A stretch of 64,000 nucleotides of DNA, taken from an uncultured Elusimicrobiales bacterium. GTDB taxonomy: Bacteria > Elusimicrobiota > Elusimicrobia > Elusimicrobiales > Elusimicrobiaceae. The stretch is taken from assembly GCA_944327085.1 (NCBI GenBank), contig CALVGG010000003.1, forward strand, positions 244,551-308,550. The letters run 5' to 3'. Shown one piece after another: positions 7,939-16,903 of this stretch (within the stretch, counting starts at the first letter, position 1; each line of letters begins with the position of its first letter). The notes under the pieces were generated by a model. It did not search any database, was not told the DNA's origin, and saw nothing but the letters and a program-made list of their open reading frames with translations. Made by a program: the position numbers and the translations under genes.

Positions 7939-10219
7939 GGAAATCTCCTTTAATAAAATCCCGGTTTGTTTTAAAATCTGTACGCAGGCCGCGCTGGCGG
8001 GCGGCTTCTATTTGGGCGCCCGTTTGTTTTGCCCGCAACATCTCCAGCTTGGGTTTAAGCATGGAAGACGACACCTTAAACGCCAGCGCCGGGTTGCCGG
8101 ACTCGTCCGTCAGGTTCTCGGCCAGCGCGCCGGAGCGGGAGGTGTTGTTAAACATCGTCCATATAATAATATCAAAATTTTCTTCCACCCAGTTCACCCA
8201 GCCCTGCACCAGGGCGGAAATAGTGGGCCCCTGGGTGTAGGCGTTATTGATGGTCATATGCCCGCCGGCAAAATCGGCCGAGACGGCCAACTCTTCATAA
8301 GGCACATCTCTAAGCACTTGGCCCACTTTAAAACTTCCGGCGCGTTCCATGCGGTGCATTAAAATAAACGGCGTAAAAGTAATGTTAAGCGCTTTTTGCT
8401 CTTCGGCCAGTTTTTCCATTTGGTGGATGACCCCGTCCTGCATGCGTGCGTCCAGTGTGCCGTCCAGGCGTTTCATGCCGGGCAGAAGGCCTTTAAAATC
8501 AAACTCCGCATAAAAGCTGTTGCCGGAGATGACCTCGGAAGAAAAAGTATCGGCCGATAATGTACCCGCAAAATTGGGCATAAATTTGGGCAGGCGGTCC
8601 CTAAAGTTTTCCAGCCAGGCCAATTTCCCGGTTACGGGCGCTTTGGTTTTTATGGGCTTATTTTTACCTATTACGGTCACAAAGTCCCGCACCACTTCAA
8701 TAAAGGCCATCGGGTCAAAATGTTTTAAATAGATATTGGTGCGTATGCGGCGGTTGGAGGATTTCAAGCGGTTAATAGATAAATTCATTTTAAGCGGCAC
8801 GCCGTTTAACTCTCCAGATGCAATATTGGCATACAAATTGCCGTTGCGGTAGGTGCCGGAAAAATTTAGTTTATCAAAAGTGCTTCTGTCCACCGTTACT
8901 TTGCCGGAGGTAGTGCTGGCATACAAATCGGCAAAATTGTCTTTGGCGGAGAACTCCCCGCTTACTCCCTGTGCCGGGAAGGCGTAAAACTCGCCGGATA
9001 CGTCTTGCAGCGCAGCATCAAACTGGGGCAAGGTCCACCGGTTGTTTTGGCGCAGGATATGCGCGCTGAAGGCTGTTTTGCCGGTTAGCTTATAGGGAGT
9101 TAAACGCGGGTAGTTTTTACTCCAGGCGGCCAGGTCAAGCGGCTCGGTGGAGAAGGAGATATCGGCCGTCCAGGGGGTTTGGGCAAAATCCGCCTGAGCG
9201 GAGGCGGTTAAATTTACATCATCTGCCAATATAAGCGCTTCATTTAAGGTTAAGGTGCGGTAGCCGTTAGCCAATACGCCTTTTAAACGCATGGAGGACG
9301 CCGGGAGATAAAACTCCGCCCAATCATTCTGAAATACAGATAAATCTTTCCCTTCAAAGGCGGGCACCTGCGCGCGGATATTAAAATAAGGAGTGTATAA
9401 ATTATCCAAATCCACCGTTAAAGAGATGGGCTTTCTAAACAAAAACACCTGGGCGCGCAAACTGCGCAGGGCAAAATCCTTCCAGTTAAAATTGGCAAAA
9501 TTTACGTGGCCCGTGCCTTTAATGTCTATGTCTGAAATATTATTCTGCCATTTATTGCGCAGGACAAATTCCATCTGAAAGCGGGAAAGTTCATTAAACC
9601 GCAGCCGCTCAAAATGCAAATTAACCCCATACACCGCATGGCTGACTTGTTTTTGCAAATCTTTATAACTAAATACGCCGTCTTTAATGGTCCAGTCTTC
9701 CACACTGACGGTTAAATTCTGCCCGCCGGAACTGCGGTATACGTGGCTTTGTGCCGAAGATATTTTTACTTCCGGCACGTTGTGCCGCCCGTCCGTGCCG
9801 CGCACAATATTAATCCGCGGGCGGTTTAAAGTAATTTCATCAATCACCAGTTGATGATCCAGCAAAGGCAGTAATTTAAAATGCACAAAAACCGATTCCG
9901 CCGACAGCAAGGCCTCCCCGTGGGCCACTTCGCTATCCAAGACGGAAAAGCCCTTTAATTCCAATGTATTAAAAAACTTTAAATCCAGCGAGGACATCAC
10001 CACCGGCCTGTTTAAAGCCTGTTGCAGCTGTTGGGTGATTTCCTCACTTAAATACTGGGCATTAAAGAACTTAATAAACAGCACCCAGCTCACCGCCAAC
10101 AAACACAACACAAACATAACGGCAAACATCACCGTGCGCAATGTTAACGTGCAGCACGCGCCGATAAACCGAAACAACCAAAAAGTTTTTTTGGCTTTTT
10201 TCTTCTTTTTTGCCGTCAT
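7925..10219 (-). CDS. AsmA-like membrane-anchored protein
   Basis: Large protein of 764 residues: a lysine-rich start (MTAKKKKKAKKTF), one transmembrane segment at about 30-52, then a long periplasmic part dominated by beta strands. The segment after the anchor (AQYLSEEITQQLQQALNRPV, then the SSLDLKFFNTLELKGFSV type) matches the AsmA/YhdP-type family entry domain. AsmA-like proteins are thought to carry phospholipid between inner and outer membrane, supporting a diderm envelope; the specific role here is inferred. It follows the M50-like gene by 14 bases and has no evident SD of its own. Confidence 0.75.
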   Translation of the reverse strand: MTAKKKKKAKKTFWLFRFIGACCTLTLRTVMFAVMFVLCLLAVSWVLFIKFFNAQYLSEEITQQLQQALNRPVVMSSLDLKFFNTLELKGFSVLDSEVAHGEALLSAESVFVHFKLLPLLDHQLVIDEITLNRPRINIVRGTDGRHNVPEVKISSAQSHVYRSSGGQNLTVSVEDWTIKDGVFSYKDLQKQVSHAVYGVNLHFERLRFNELSRFQMEFVLRNKWQNNISDIDIKGTGHVNFANFNWKDFALRSLRAQVFLFRKPISLTVDLDNLYTPYFNIRAQVPAFEGKDLSVFQNDWAEFYLPASSMRLKGVLANGYRTLTLNEALILADDVNLTASAQADFAQTPWTADISFSTEPLDLAAWSKNYPRLTPYKLTGKTAFSAHILRQNNRWTLPQFDAALQDVSGEFYAFPAQGVSGEFSAKDNFADLYASTTSGKVTVDRSTFDKLNFSGTYRNGNLYANIASGELNGVPLKMNLSINRLKSSNRRIRTNIYLKHFDPMAFIEVVRDFVTVIGKNKPIKTKAPVTGKLAWLENFRDRLPKFMPNFAGTLSADTFSSEVISGNSFYAEFDFKGLLPGMKRLDGTLDARMQDGVIHQMEKLAEEQKALNITFTPFILMHRMERAGSFKVGQVLRDVPYEELAVSADFAGGHMTINNAYTQGPTISALVQGWVNWVEENFDIIIWTMFNNTSRSGALAENLTDESGNPALAFKVSSSMLKPKLEMLRAKQTGAQIEAARQRGLRTDFKTNRDFIKGDFHAKK

Positions 10220-10233
10220 ATTTTTGCCAACGC

Positions 10234-10920
10234 TCAGGCCGCGTTAAATACGCGTTCTATTATATAGTTTACTAAAATTCTCCAGGTATTATAGGTGCCG
10301 CCCCATACATTGCGCAAGGCTTCTGTTAAGGATACCTGCTCCGGGAATAATATTTTGCACAGCAAAGCCAAAATAACCACATTGACCAATGTAATGGATA
10401 TGGCCGAAAACACCTTTCCGCCCGCCAGTTTTAAATCCGGCTGTTGGGCTTCAAACAAAGTTTTGAATGTTTGTATAAAGTGAAAAGCCGTAAAAAACCC
10501 GCTGGCAAACACAAACCATAACCGGTAGGGGGCCATATCCCGCCACAAAGTAAGCCCGCAGTATACCAGCCCCAAACACACGGTATATGCCGGCACAAAA
10601 TACGGCGCCAGCGCCACAAAAGCATTGCATTGGGTCAGTTTTACGTAGCCGCTGTCTTTACCCACATAAATGTCTTTTATGCGGCACCCGCACAATATGG
10701 CGGCCACGGCGTGGGTCAGTTCGTGCCCTAAAACATACATGCGGGAAAAATTATAAAACCCGAAATGAATGCCCGCATACAGCAAAATGCCCAGCAAAAA
10801 GCACAAAAATGTTTTTACATTTCCAAGCCCCGCATACAACAAGCGCGCGGTTTGCGCCGCGGCAAAAAAAAGCGTGGGCAAAAACAAAACGGCTATGAGG
10901 GTTTTTAAAAAATTACGCAT
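10234..10920 (-). CDS. Membrane metallopeptidase, M50-like (HELTH)
   Basis: Polytopic membrane protein of 228 residues with about six hydrophobic stretches. A zinc-binding HELTH motif (66-70) lies right after the second one, as in site-2-protease relatives. I see no PDZ domain and no second-ligand LDG motif, so activity is uncertain. The frame extends six codons upstream to a GTG, but the ATG at 10920 overlaps the preceding stop (TAATG) and is preferred. Function is unknown; an envelope role is suggested by the AsmA-like gene 14 bases downstream. Confidence 0.65.
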   Translation of the reverse strand: MRNFLKTLIAVLFLPTLFFAAAQTARLLYAGLGNVKTFLCFLLGILLYAGIHFGFYNFSRMYVLGHELTHAVAAILCGCRIKDIYVGKDSGYVKLTQCNAFVALAPYFVPAYTVCLGLVYCGLTLWRDMAPYRLWFVFASGFFTAFHFIQTFKTLFEAQQPDLKLAGGKVFSAISITLVNVVILALLCKILFPEQVSLTEALRNVWGGTYNTWRILVNYIIERVFNAA

Positions 10921-11609
10921 TAAAATTTTTGGTTCCACTCCGGGGTAGTGTATCTTTCCCGCACCAGTTGCTCAGTGCGGGCCAGCAGTTCTTGGCCGGC
11001 GGCCTGAGGGGTTAAACTCACGCCAAAGCAAGCCTCCACCCCGTTAATAACGGCCCGTTTTAAAGCCGGGTTTTGCCGTGCGCCGGGCAGTTGCAAAGAG
11101 CCTTGATACAAAACCGACCGTTCAAAACGCCGTATGGCGCCGCCTAAAATTTTGTGCCCGTCTGCGGCCAGCAAATCATTTTCCACCGGGTTTACAAAAC
11201 AAGCCCCCGCCGCCCCGTTGCGCGCGGGTGCATAAGCCTGGGGAGCAGTTTTCCCCCACGCGTGCACCGGGGCCAGCGCATTTAACTGGGTTTGTATGGC
11301 GCCATGAAGCTCTTTATAAATTTCACCCGGGCGCAAGGAACTTTCAAACAAGCAGGAAAATGTTAAATCATCCGCATGAAACACCATACCCCCGCCGGTG
11401 GGGCGGCGCATGCAGTCTGCAAACCCTTGCGCGGCGGCCGCGCGCTGCACCAAGCTAAAAGGCTGTGCGTAGCCAAAAGTAACGGCTTTGCCGGGCACCC
11501 AACGGTAAAAACGCAACCATACCCCGCCCGAAAAAGCGGCGCAGCAAGCCTCGTCAAACGCCATGTGCTGGGCCACCGCAAACAAAGGGGTATTTAGCAA
11601 TACATTCAT
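10920..11609 (-). CDS. Lipoate-protein ligase A-like protein
   Basis: Protein of the biotin/lipoate ligase (BPL_LplA_LipB) fold, 229 residues. RRPTGGGMVFH (68-78) is the substrate loop, and the lysine-containing GHKILGGAIRR (151-161) provides the conserved catalytic Lys153. The likely job is attaching lipoate, or transferring octanoyl, to Lys63 of GcvH, whose gene cluster lies immediately upstream in the same direction. It lacks the separate C-terminal domain of E. coli LplA, so it may be a LipM-like transferase rather than a ligase. First gene of a five-gene operon. Confidence 0.8.
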   Translation of the reverse strand: MNVLLNTPLFAVAQHMAFDEACCAAFSGGVWLRFYRWVPGKAVTFGYAQPFSLVQRAAAAQGFADCMRRPTGGGMVFHADDLTFSCLFESSLRPGEIYKELHGAIQTQLNALAPVHAWGKTAPQAYAPARNGAAGACFVNPVENDLLAADGHKILGGAIRRFERSVLYQGSLQLPGARQNPALKRAVINGVEACFGVSLTPQAAGQELLARTEQLVRERYTTPEWNQKF

Positions 11610-11654
11610 GTGTATATTTTACCAGTTATAAGCAAGCAAACCCACTAAAATAAC

Positions 11655-11684
11655 ACGCCGGGCAGTTTTTAGGATGCCCGGCGT
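11655..11684 (-). terminator. Terminator of the gcv operon
   Basis: ACGCCGGGCA (11655-11664) pairs with TGCCCGGCGT (11675-11684). The T tract on the minus strand is interrupted (TGTTATTTT), so some read-through into the lipoate ligase gene is plausible. Confidence 0.65.
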
Positions 11685-11701
11685 AAAAACAGCGGTGCAG
11701 T

Positions 11702-13153
11702 TTATTTCCAGCGCAGGTTGGGTTCGCGCGCGGCGGATACTTCGTCAATGCGTTTTACGCACTGGCTGTGCGGGGCCGCTTTTACCGTATCCGGCTGGAT
11801 TTGTATTTCTTCGTAAATACATTCCATCGCGCGGATAAACGCGTCCAACATGTCTTTATTTTCCGTTTCCGTGGGCTCTATCATTAAAGCCTCCGGCACG
11901 ATGAGCGGGAAATAAATGGTGGGTGCGTAAAAACCGTAATCCAGCAGGCGTTTGGCTACGTCTGTAGTGTGTACGCCGTTCATTTGGCTGGGAACGGTTT
12001 GCAGAACGCACTCGTGCATGCAAGTACGGTCAAAAAACGCCGGGAATTTATCCTTTAGCGCAGCGCGCACATAGTTGGCGTTTAAGATAGCCTTTTCAGC
12101 AATGTCTTTTAAAGTATTGCCGTCATGCTGGCGCAAGTAAGCGTATGCACGCAGGCACACGGCAATATTGCCGTAAAACGCTTTCATACGGCCCAAGCTT
12201 TTGGGCATTTTGCCCTGCAGGGTATATTTGCCGTTTTTCTCAGTTACAATGGGACTCGGCAAAAACGGCGCCACATGCGCAGCCGCACCCACCGGGCCCG
12301 AACCGGGGCCGCCGCCGCCATGCGGTGCGGCAAACGTTTTATGCAAGTTAAAATGCAGTAAATCTACGCCAAAATCCCCGGGTTTGGCCAGGCCCAAAAG
12401 GGCGTTAAAGTTGGCGCCGTCCATATACAGTAAAGCACCGGCCGCGTGCACCATGCGGGCAATTTCCACAATGTCTTTTTCAAACAAACCCACGGTGTTG
12501 GGCACGGTAAGCATTACCACGGCCGTGCGTTCACTAAGCGCGTGGGACAAGGCTTCTTTATCCACGCAGCCGTCCGGGCCGGATTTAATGTTAATGACCG
12601 TAAACCCGCCCATATTGGCGGTGGCCGGGTTGGTGCCGTGGGCCGTATCAGGCACGATGACTTCCGTGCGTTTTTTGTCTTTACGCGCGGCGTGATAGGC
12701 TTTGGCCGTCATAATACCGGTAAGCTCCCCATGGGCACCGGCGGCCGGCTGCAAGGTAAAAGCGGCCAGGCCCGTAATGGCTTTTAGCATTTCCTGCAGT
12801 TCGTACATCATTTTTAGCGTGCCTTGCACGGCGCTTTCCGGCGCCAGCGGGTGGGCATTGGCAAAGCTTTCCAAAGCGGTAAAAGCGTCATACGCTTTGG
12901 GGTTGTATTTCATGGTGCAAGATCCCAGCGGATAGAAACGGCTGTCTAAACAATAGTTCTTTTCAGACAGGGCGGTAAAATGGCGCACGGTGTCAAACTC
13001 GCTCAGTTCCGGCAGTTTGGGGGCAGCGTTGCGAAGCACGTCCTGCGGTAAATAAGCCTGGGCCGGTTTTTGGGCTTTTTCCACCCGCACGCCGCGGCGG
13101 CCGGGACGGGATTTTTCTATAGACAAAGCATTGGTTTGCAGTATTTCTTGCAT
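11702..13153 (-). CDS. gcvPB: Glycine dehydrogenase (decarboxylating) subunit 2
   Basis: Second half of the split P-protein, 483 residues. It decarboxylates glycine with pyridoxal phosphate and passes the aminomethyl group to lipoyl GcvH. The PLP lysine is Lys272 in HFNLHKTFAAPHGGGG, and the N-terminal SRFYPLGSCTMKYNP segment is diagnostic. It starts one base after the gcvPA stop (TAATATG), so the two are co-translated to give the heterodimer. Confidence 0.95.
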   Translation of the reverse strand: MQEILQTNALSIEKSRPGRRGVRVEKAQKPAQAYLPQDVLRNAAPKLPELSEFDTVRHFTALSEKNYCLDSRFYPLGSCTMKYNPKAYDAFTALESFANAHPLAPESAVQGTLKMMYELQEMLKAITGLAAFTLQPAAGAHGELTGIMTAKAYHAARKDKKRTEVIVPDTAHGTNPATANMGGFTVINIKSGPDGCVDKEALSHALSERTAVVMLTVPNTVGLFEKDIVEIARMVHAAGALLYMDGANFNALLGLAKPGDFGVDLLHFNLHKTFAAPHGGGGPGSGPVGAAAHVAPFLPSPIVTEKNGKYTLQGKMPKSLGRMKAFYGNIAVCLRAYAYLRQHDGNTLKDIAEKAILNANYVRAALKDKFPAFFDRTCMHECVLQTVPSQMNGVHTTDVAKRLLDYGFYAPTIYFPLIVPEALMIEPTETENKDMLDAFIRAMECIYEEIQIQPDTVKAAPHSQCVKRIDEVSAAREPNLRWK

Positions 13154-13154
13154 A

Positions 13155-14468
13155 TTAAATCCCCCTCAAAGCGGCGGCTAAGTCCTGCAAGTCTTGTAGG
13201 GTTTTGGTTTCGGTAGCGCACAAAAGCAGGCAGTCCTGCAGGTCTTTTTGTTTAAGCGCGTATACGCCAAAACCTTTTTTGGCTAATTTTTGCACCGCTT
13301 TTTTAGCCGGGAACGGACACTGGAGTACAAACTCGTTAAAAAACGGACCCGTAAATTTAAGTTTAAAGCCGTCCGTTTGGCAAAGCAAATCCGCCAGCTG
13401 GTGGGCACGTTCCACATTCAGCTCAGCCGTTTCTTTAAGGCCTTGCGGGCCCATTAAAGTTAAATAAATAAGTGCGTTTAAGGCGCAAAGCGCTTCGTTG
13501 GAACAAATGTTGGAAGCGGCTTTTTCACGCCGGATGTGCTGTTCGCGCGCCTGCAGGGTAAGCACAAAAGCGCGTTTGCCGTCTTTATCCTTGGCCATAC
13601 CCACAATGCGCCCCGGCATTTGGCGTTTGTATGCTTCTTTGCAGGCAAACAGCCCAAGCCCGGGCCCGCCAAAGTGCATGGCGTTGCCAAAGGCTTGGCC
13701 TTCGCCAACGGCAAAGTCCGCCCCGTAAGAACCGGGGGTGCGCAAAAGCCCCAGGCTCATAGCCTGGAACACATACACAAACAAAGCGCCTTGGGCGTGG
13801 GTCAGTTCACCCAAGCGCTGGGCGTCTTCCAACTGGCCGTAAAAATTGGGGTTGGCCAGCACCAGGCAGGAGGTTTGCTCATCCAGCAAGCGCTGCGCGG
13901 CGTTTACGTCCACCCGGCCATTTATACAGGGCAGTTCCTGCACGGTTACCTGCGGGAAATGCTGCAAATAGGTGTGCAGTACCTCTTTATAATGCGGGTG
14001 CAGGGCGGAGCTGATTAATACTTTTTGGCGGTTATTAATGCGTACGCAGGCCAAAACAGCCTCGGCCATGGCGGTGGCGCCGTCATAATGCGAGGCGTTG
14101 CTTACGTCCATATCCGTTAACGCACAAATACAGCTTTGAAACTCGTAAATCGTTTGCAGGGTGCCTTGGCTGGCTTCGGCCTGGTAAGGGGTATAGGCGG
14201 TTAAAAATTCCCCGCGGGAGCTTAACGCATTTACGGCGGCCGGGATAAAATGTTCATAACAGCCGGCGCCGATAAAATTTTTAAGCGGTTTATTGAGCGA
14301 GCCCAACTCTTTTATATGGGCGGTAAGCTGGGCCTCGGTAAGGGCCGGGGGCAGGTTTAAATGGGGGTAAGCCAAATCCTGCGGGATATTAAGTAATTCC
14401 CGCACAGACGAAGCACCAATGCGGGCAAGCATTTCTTTTTCTTCAGTTGGAGTATGTGGAATAAACAT
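13155..14468 (-). CDS. gcvPA: Glycine dehydrogenase (decarboxylating) subunit 1
   Basis: First half of the split P-protein, 437 residues, PLP-dependent aminotransferase fold without the active lysine. FIPHTPTEEKEML at the start, the YTPYQAEASQGTLQ segment and the DGATAMAEA motif are typical. An SD-like AGAGG precedes the ATG. It is separated from gcvH by a hairpin with a T run (14484-14509), which may set its level below that of gcvT and gcvH. Confidence 0.95.
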   Translation of the reverse strand: MFIPHTPTEEKEMLARIGASSVRELLNIPQDLAYPHLNLPPALTEAQLTAHIKELGSLNKPLKNFIGAGCYEHFIPAAVNALSSRGEFLTAYTPYQAEASQGTLQTIYEFQSCICALTDMDVSNASHYDGATAMAEAVLACVRINNRQKVLISSALHPHYKEVLHTYLQHFPQVTVQELPCINGRVDVNAAQRLLDEQTSCLVLANPNFYGQLEDAQRLGELTHAQGALFVYVFQAMSLGLLRTPGSYGADFAVGEGQAFGNAMHFGGPGLGLFACKEAYKRQMPGRIVGMAKDKDGKRAFVLTLQAREQHIRREKAASNICSNEALCALNALIYLTLMGPQGLKETAELNVERAHQLADLLCQTDGFKLKFTGPFFNEFVLQCPFPAKKAVQKLAKKGFGVYALKQKDLQDCLLLCATETKTLQDLQDLAAALRGI

Positions 14469-14483
14469 AAAACCTCTGTTAGT

Positions 14484-14509
14484 AAAAACCCCCGCTTGCG
14501 GCGGGGGAT
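14484..14509 (-). terminator. Internal hairpin between gcvH and gcvPA
   Basis: CCCCCGC (14489-14495) pairs with GCGGGGG (14501-14507). The minus-strand 3' flank is TTTTTACTAACAG. It looks like a leaky terminator inside the gcv operon. Confidence 0.6.
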
Positions 14510-14529
14510 TTTTTAAAAGGCCGCAACCG

Positions 14530-14910
14530 TTATTTTTGAATTGTAGCTTTGTAAGCGGAAAGATCCATCAAAGATTCATATTCGGCGGGCGCCGTCATTT
14601 TAATTTTAAACAGCCAGCCGCCGGCGTGCGGTTCACGGTTTACCAGGCCCGGGTCATTATTTAAAGCGGTGTTTACTTCAATTACTTCACCGCTGACGGG
14701 GGCATAAATTTCCGAGGCGGATTTAACCGACTCTATCACACAGCAATTCTGCCCCGCAGTTACCTGCTGGCCCACTTTGGGTAAATCCACAAATACAATA
14801 TCGCTGATTTCTTCTTGGGCGTGGTCACTAATGCCCACGGTGGCCACGTCTCCTTCCATATGGGCCCATTCGTGGGTTTTGGCGTAACGGCTGTTTTCTG
14901 CATTATACAT
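14530..14910 (-). CDS. gcvH: Glycine cleavage system H protein
   Basis: Lipoyl carrier protein of 126 residues. The lipoylated lysine is Lys63 in VIESVKSASEIYAPVSG. The N-terminal KTHEWAHMEGDVATVGISDHA and the C-terminal GGWLFKIK complete the family. It shuttles the aminomethyl group from GcvP to GcvT. SD GGGAGGAACC lies upstream. The nearby lipoate ligase-like gene (10920-11609) is the likely modifying enzyme. Confidence 0.97.
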   Translation of the reverse strand: MYNAENSRYAKTHEWAHMEGDVATVGISDHAQEEISDIVFVDLPKVGQQVTAGQNCCVIESVKSASEIYAPVSGEVIEVNTALNNDPGLVNREPHAGGWLFKIKMTAPAEYESLMDLSAYKATIQK

Positions 14911-14930
14911 ATAAAGGTTCCTCCCTCACT

Positions 14931-16007
14931 CTACACTCTGTTTTTATAAAACGGCGTTTTGGTTACTGCCGCCGGTATGCGGCGGCCGTGGATTTCTATT
15001 TCCACCTGCGCACCGGGCGTTAAACCCGCCTGCGCGTAGCCAACGGCAATCCCTTTAAACAACGGGGAGAAGGTACCGCTGGTAACAAAACCAATTTCTT
15101 TTCCTTCATAAAAAATCTTGCACCCGTGGCGGGGCACGCCCGCGCCTTGTAATTCAAACGCGGTTAATTTTTGGGCCAGGCCTTGGGCTTTTTGTTTTTC
15201 CAGGGCCGGCTTACCGATGAAATCTTCTTTACTCAGTTTCACCACCCAGCCGCAGGCCGCTTCGTACGGGGTGCGGGTTTGGTCGGCATCCTGGCCGTTA
15301 AGAAGGTATCCGGCTTCCAGGCGAAGCACGTCGCGCGCGCCCAAGCCGCACGGGGTTACCCCCGCGGCAAGCAGCGCGTCCCACAGTTTTACAATAGCCA
15401 CCGGGCTAAGCATAATTTCCGCCCCGTCTTCACCGGTGTATCCGGTGCGGGTCACGTAACCGTCTTCCCCAAACAGCTGCTCTTTTTGGATATGAAAACG
15501 CGCAAGCGCGCCAATACCCGGCACTAGCGTTTCCAGCTTTTCCAACGCTTTCGGGCCTTGCAAGGCAATCATGCCGTATTGGTCGCTAGCGTCCGTAACG
15601 GTTACGTTAAAACGCGGGGCTTGTTTTTGCATCCAGGCAAAATCTTCCCGGCGGCAGGCCGCGTTTACTACAATTAAAAATTTTTCCTCGTTCAGGCAAA
15701 AGGCAATCATATCGTCTATGATGGTGCCTTGCGGGGTAAGCATATGGGTATAGGTACCGGCAGAAGGGTCTTTTTTAATATTGTTGCAGGTAATATACTG
15801 CACAAAAGGGTAGGCGTCTTTGCCTTCCACCCAAATTTGCCCCATGTGGGATACGTCAAACATACCGGCAGCTTCCCGCACGGCTTTGTGTTCGGCAATG
15901 ATGCTTTGGAACTGAACCGGCAAAAGCCAGCCGTGAAAGTCCACCATTCTCCCCCCTGCTTTGCAGCAGGCGTCATACAGCGGGGTGGTTTGTAAATTAT
16001 TAGTCAC
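14931..16007 (-). CDS. gcvT: Aminomethyltransferase (glycine cleavage T protein)
   Basis: Folate-binding T protein, about 358 residues. It releases ammonia and makes 5,10-methylene-tetrahydrofolate from the GcvH-bound intermediate. The segments MVDFHGWLLPVQ, GMFDVSHMGQ and RTGYTGEDGAEI are family hallmarks. The open frame starts at a TTG at 16019 that is itself part of the SD. GGAGG sits 5 bases before a GTG at 16007, giving MTNNLQTTPLYDACC, which is preferred. Ends in TAG. First gene of the gcv operon. I find no glycine riboswitch in the 60-base leader. Confidence 0.95.
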   Translation of the reverse strand: MTNNLQTTPLYDACCKAGGRMVDFHGWLLPVQFQSIIAEHKAVREAAGMFDVSHMGQIWVEGKDAYPFVQYITCNNIKKDPSAGTYTHMLTPQGTIIDDMIAFCLNEEKFLIVVNAACRREDFAWMQKQAPRFNVTVTDASDQYGMIALQGPKALEKLETLVPGIGALARFHIQKEQLFGEDGYVTRTGYTGEDGAEIMLSPVAIVKLWDALLAAGVTPCGLGARDVLRLEAGYLLNGQDADQTRTPYEAACGWVVKLSKEDFIGKPALEKQKAQGLAQKLTAFELQGAGVPRHGCKIFYEGKEIGFVTSGTFSPLFKGIAVGYAQAGLTPGAQVEIEIHGRRIPAAVTKTPFYKNRV

Positions 16008-16031
16008 ACAGGCCTCCAAAAGTATATGTTC

Positions 16032-16063
16032 ATTGTATAAAATTTAACTGTTTTTTATACAAT
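16032..16063. promoter_or_regulatory. Symmetric divergent promoter between gcvT and the YgjP-like gene
   Basis: An exact 11-bp inverted repeat, ATTGTATAAAA (16032-16042) and TTTTATACAAT (16053-16063), with a 10-base spacer. On each strand it reads TTGTAT, 16 bases, TATACA, so the same palindrome gives -35 and -10 boxes in both directions. The plus-strand transcript would start almost at the ATG at 16070. Confidence 0.5.
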
Positions 16064-16069
16064 ATAAAT

Positions 16070-16858
16070 ATGGCAGATACACAAAGCGTAATTAGCGACG
16101 TAAAACTTTTTATAGAACGCCTGAAAAAGGAACTGCCGGAAGTATTTTCCAACCCTTCCGGCCCGGCGGAGGCGTCTTCCTCCGCCCCCGAAAACCGCGT
16201 GCTGTATAACGGGGATTTGTATGAAGCCCGCATGTACCTGACGCCGGACCAGGAAGAAGGCGTGGCTTTTGACGGGGAAATTTTCCACATTTATCTGCAA
16301 AGCAAAGATTCTGACCCTTCCGCCCTGGTAACCCAGTGGCTTAGAGATAAAGCCGGCGAAACCCTGCGCCAAAAAACCCAACAATGGGCCGAAAAAATGG
16401 GCGTGGAGTACAACAATATCACCATTAAAGACCAACGCACCCTGTGGGCCAGCTGCTCGGGCAAGAAGAACATCAATTATTCTTACCGCATTATTAAAAT
16501 GCCGCTGGCCGTGCAGGATTATTTAATCGTGCATGAGCTTTCCCACCTGGTTCATATGAACCACGGGCAGGAATATTGGCAACTGGTAGCCCAATATTGC
16601 CCGGACTATAACCAACACCGCAAATGGTTAAATGAAAACAAAGGCTCTATCTTTGCCGAAGTGGAATTAACCTATAAGGAAGAACCGCCAGAAGAGCCCC
16701 AAACTGCCGAAGCGGCCGAAACCGCCGCCACGCAAGCTAAAGCGCAAGGAACAGAGGCTCCCGCCGCAGAAGCCGCCCCACAGGCAGAGGCTGAAACTTC
16801 CTCTGCGCAAAACGCCCCTCTGGGAGAGGGTGAGGCTGTAAACCCAGAAAGCAAATAA
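16070..16858 (+). CDS. YgjP-like (DUF45) metallopeptidase domain protein
   Basis: Protein of 262 residues with a zincin core like YgjP/SprT-type M48 relatives. HELSH (155-159) plus His165 form the expected zinc site, and TLWASCSGKKNINYS (124-138) is the conserved segment before it. From about residue 205 a low-complexity Ala/Glu/Gln tail follows, probably disordered and absent from usual family members. No SD is seen and the promoter abuts the ATG, so a leaderless message is possible. Substrate is unknown. Confidence 0.8.
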   Translation: MADTQSVISDVKLFIERLKKELPEVFSNPSGPAEASSSAPENRVLYNGDLYEARMYLTPDQEEGVAFDGEIFHIYLQSKDSDPSALVTQWLRDKAGETLRQKTQQWAEKMGVEYNNITIKDQRTLWASCSGKKNINYSYRIIKMPLAVQDYLIVHELSHLVHMNHGQEYWQLVAQYCPDYNQHRKWLNENKGSIFAEVELTYKEEPPEEPQTAEAAETAATQAKAQGTEAPAAEAAPQAEAETSSAQNAPLGEGEAVNPESK

Positions 16859-16875
16859 TCCGGCCAACTCTTTAC

Positions 16876-16903
16876 AACCCCGCTTTTAAGCGGGGTTTTT
16901 ATT
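16876..16903 (+). terminator. Terminator of the YgjP-like gene
   Basis: AACCCCGC (16876-16883), TTTTAA loop, GCGGGGTT (16890-16897) and a T run. Confidence 0.85.

Noticed and set aside
16008..16031. Glycine riboswitch ahead of gcvT
   Set aside because: The leader is far too short, and no glycine aptamer core can be placed in it.
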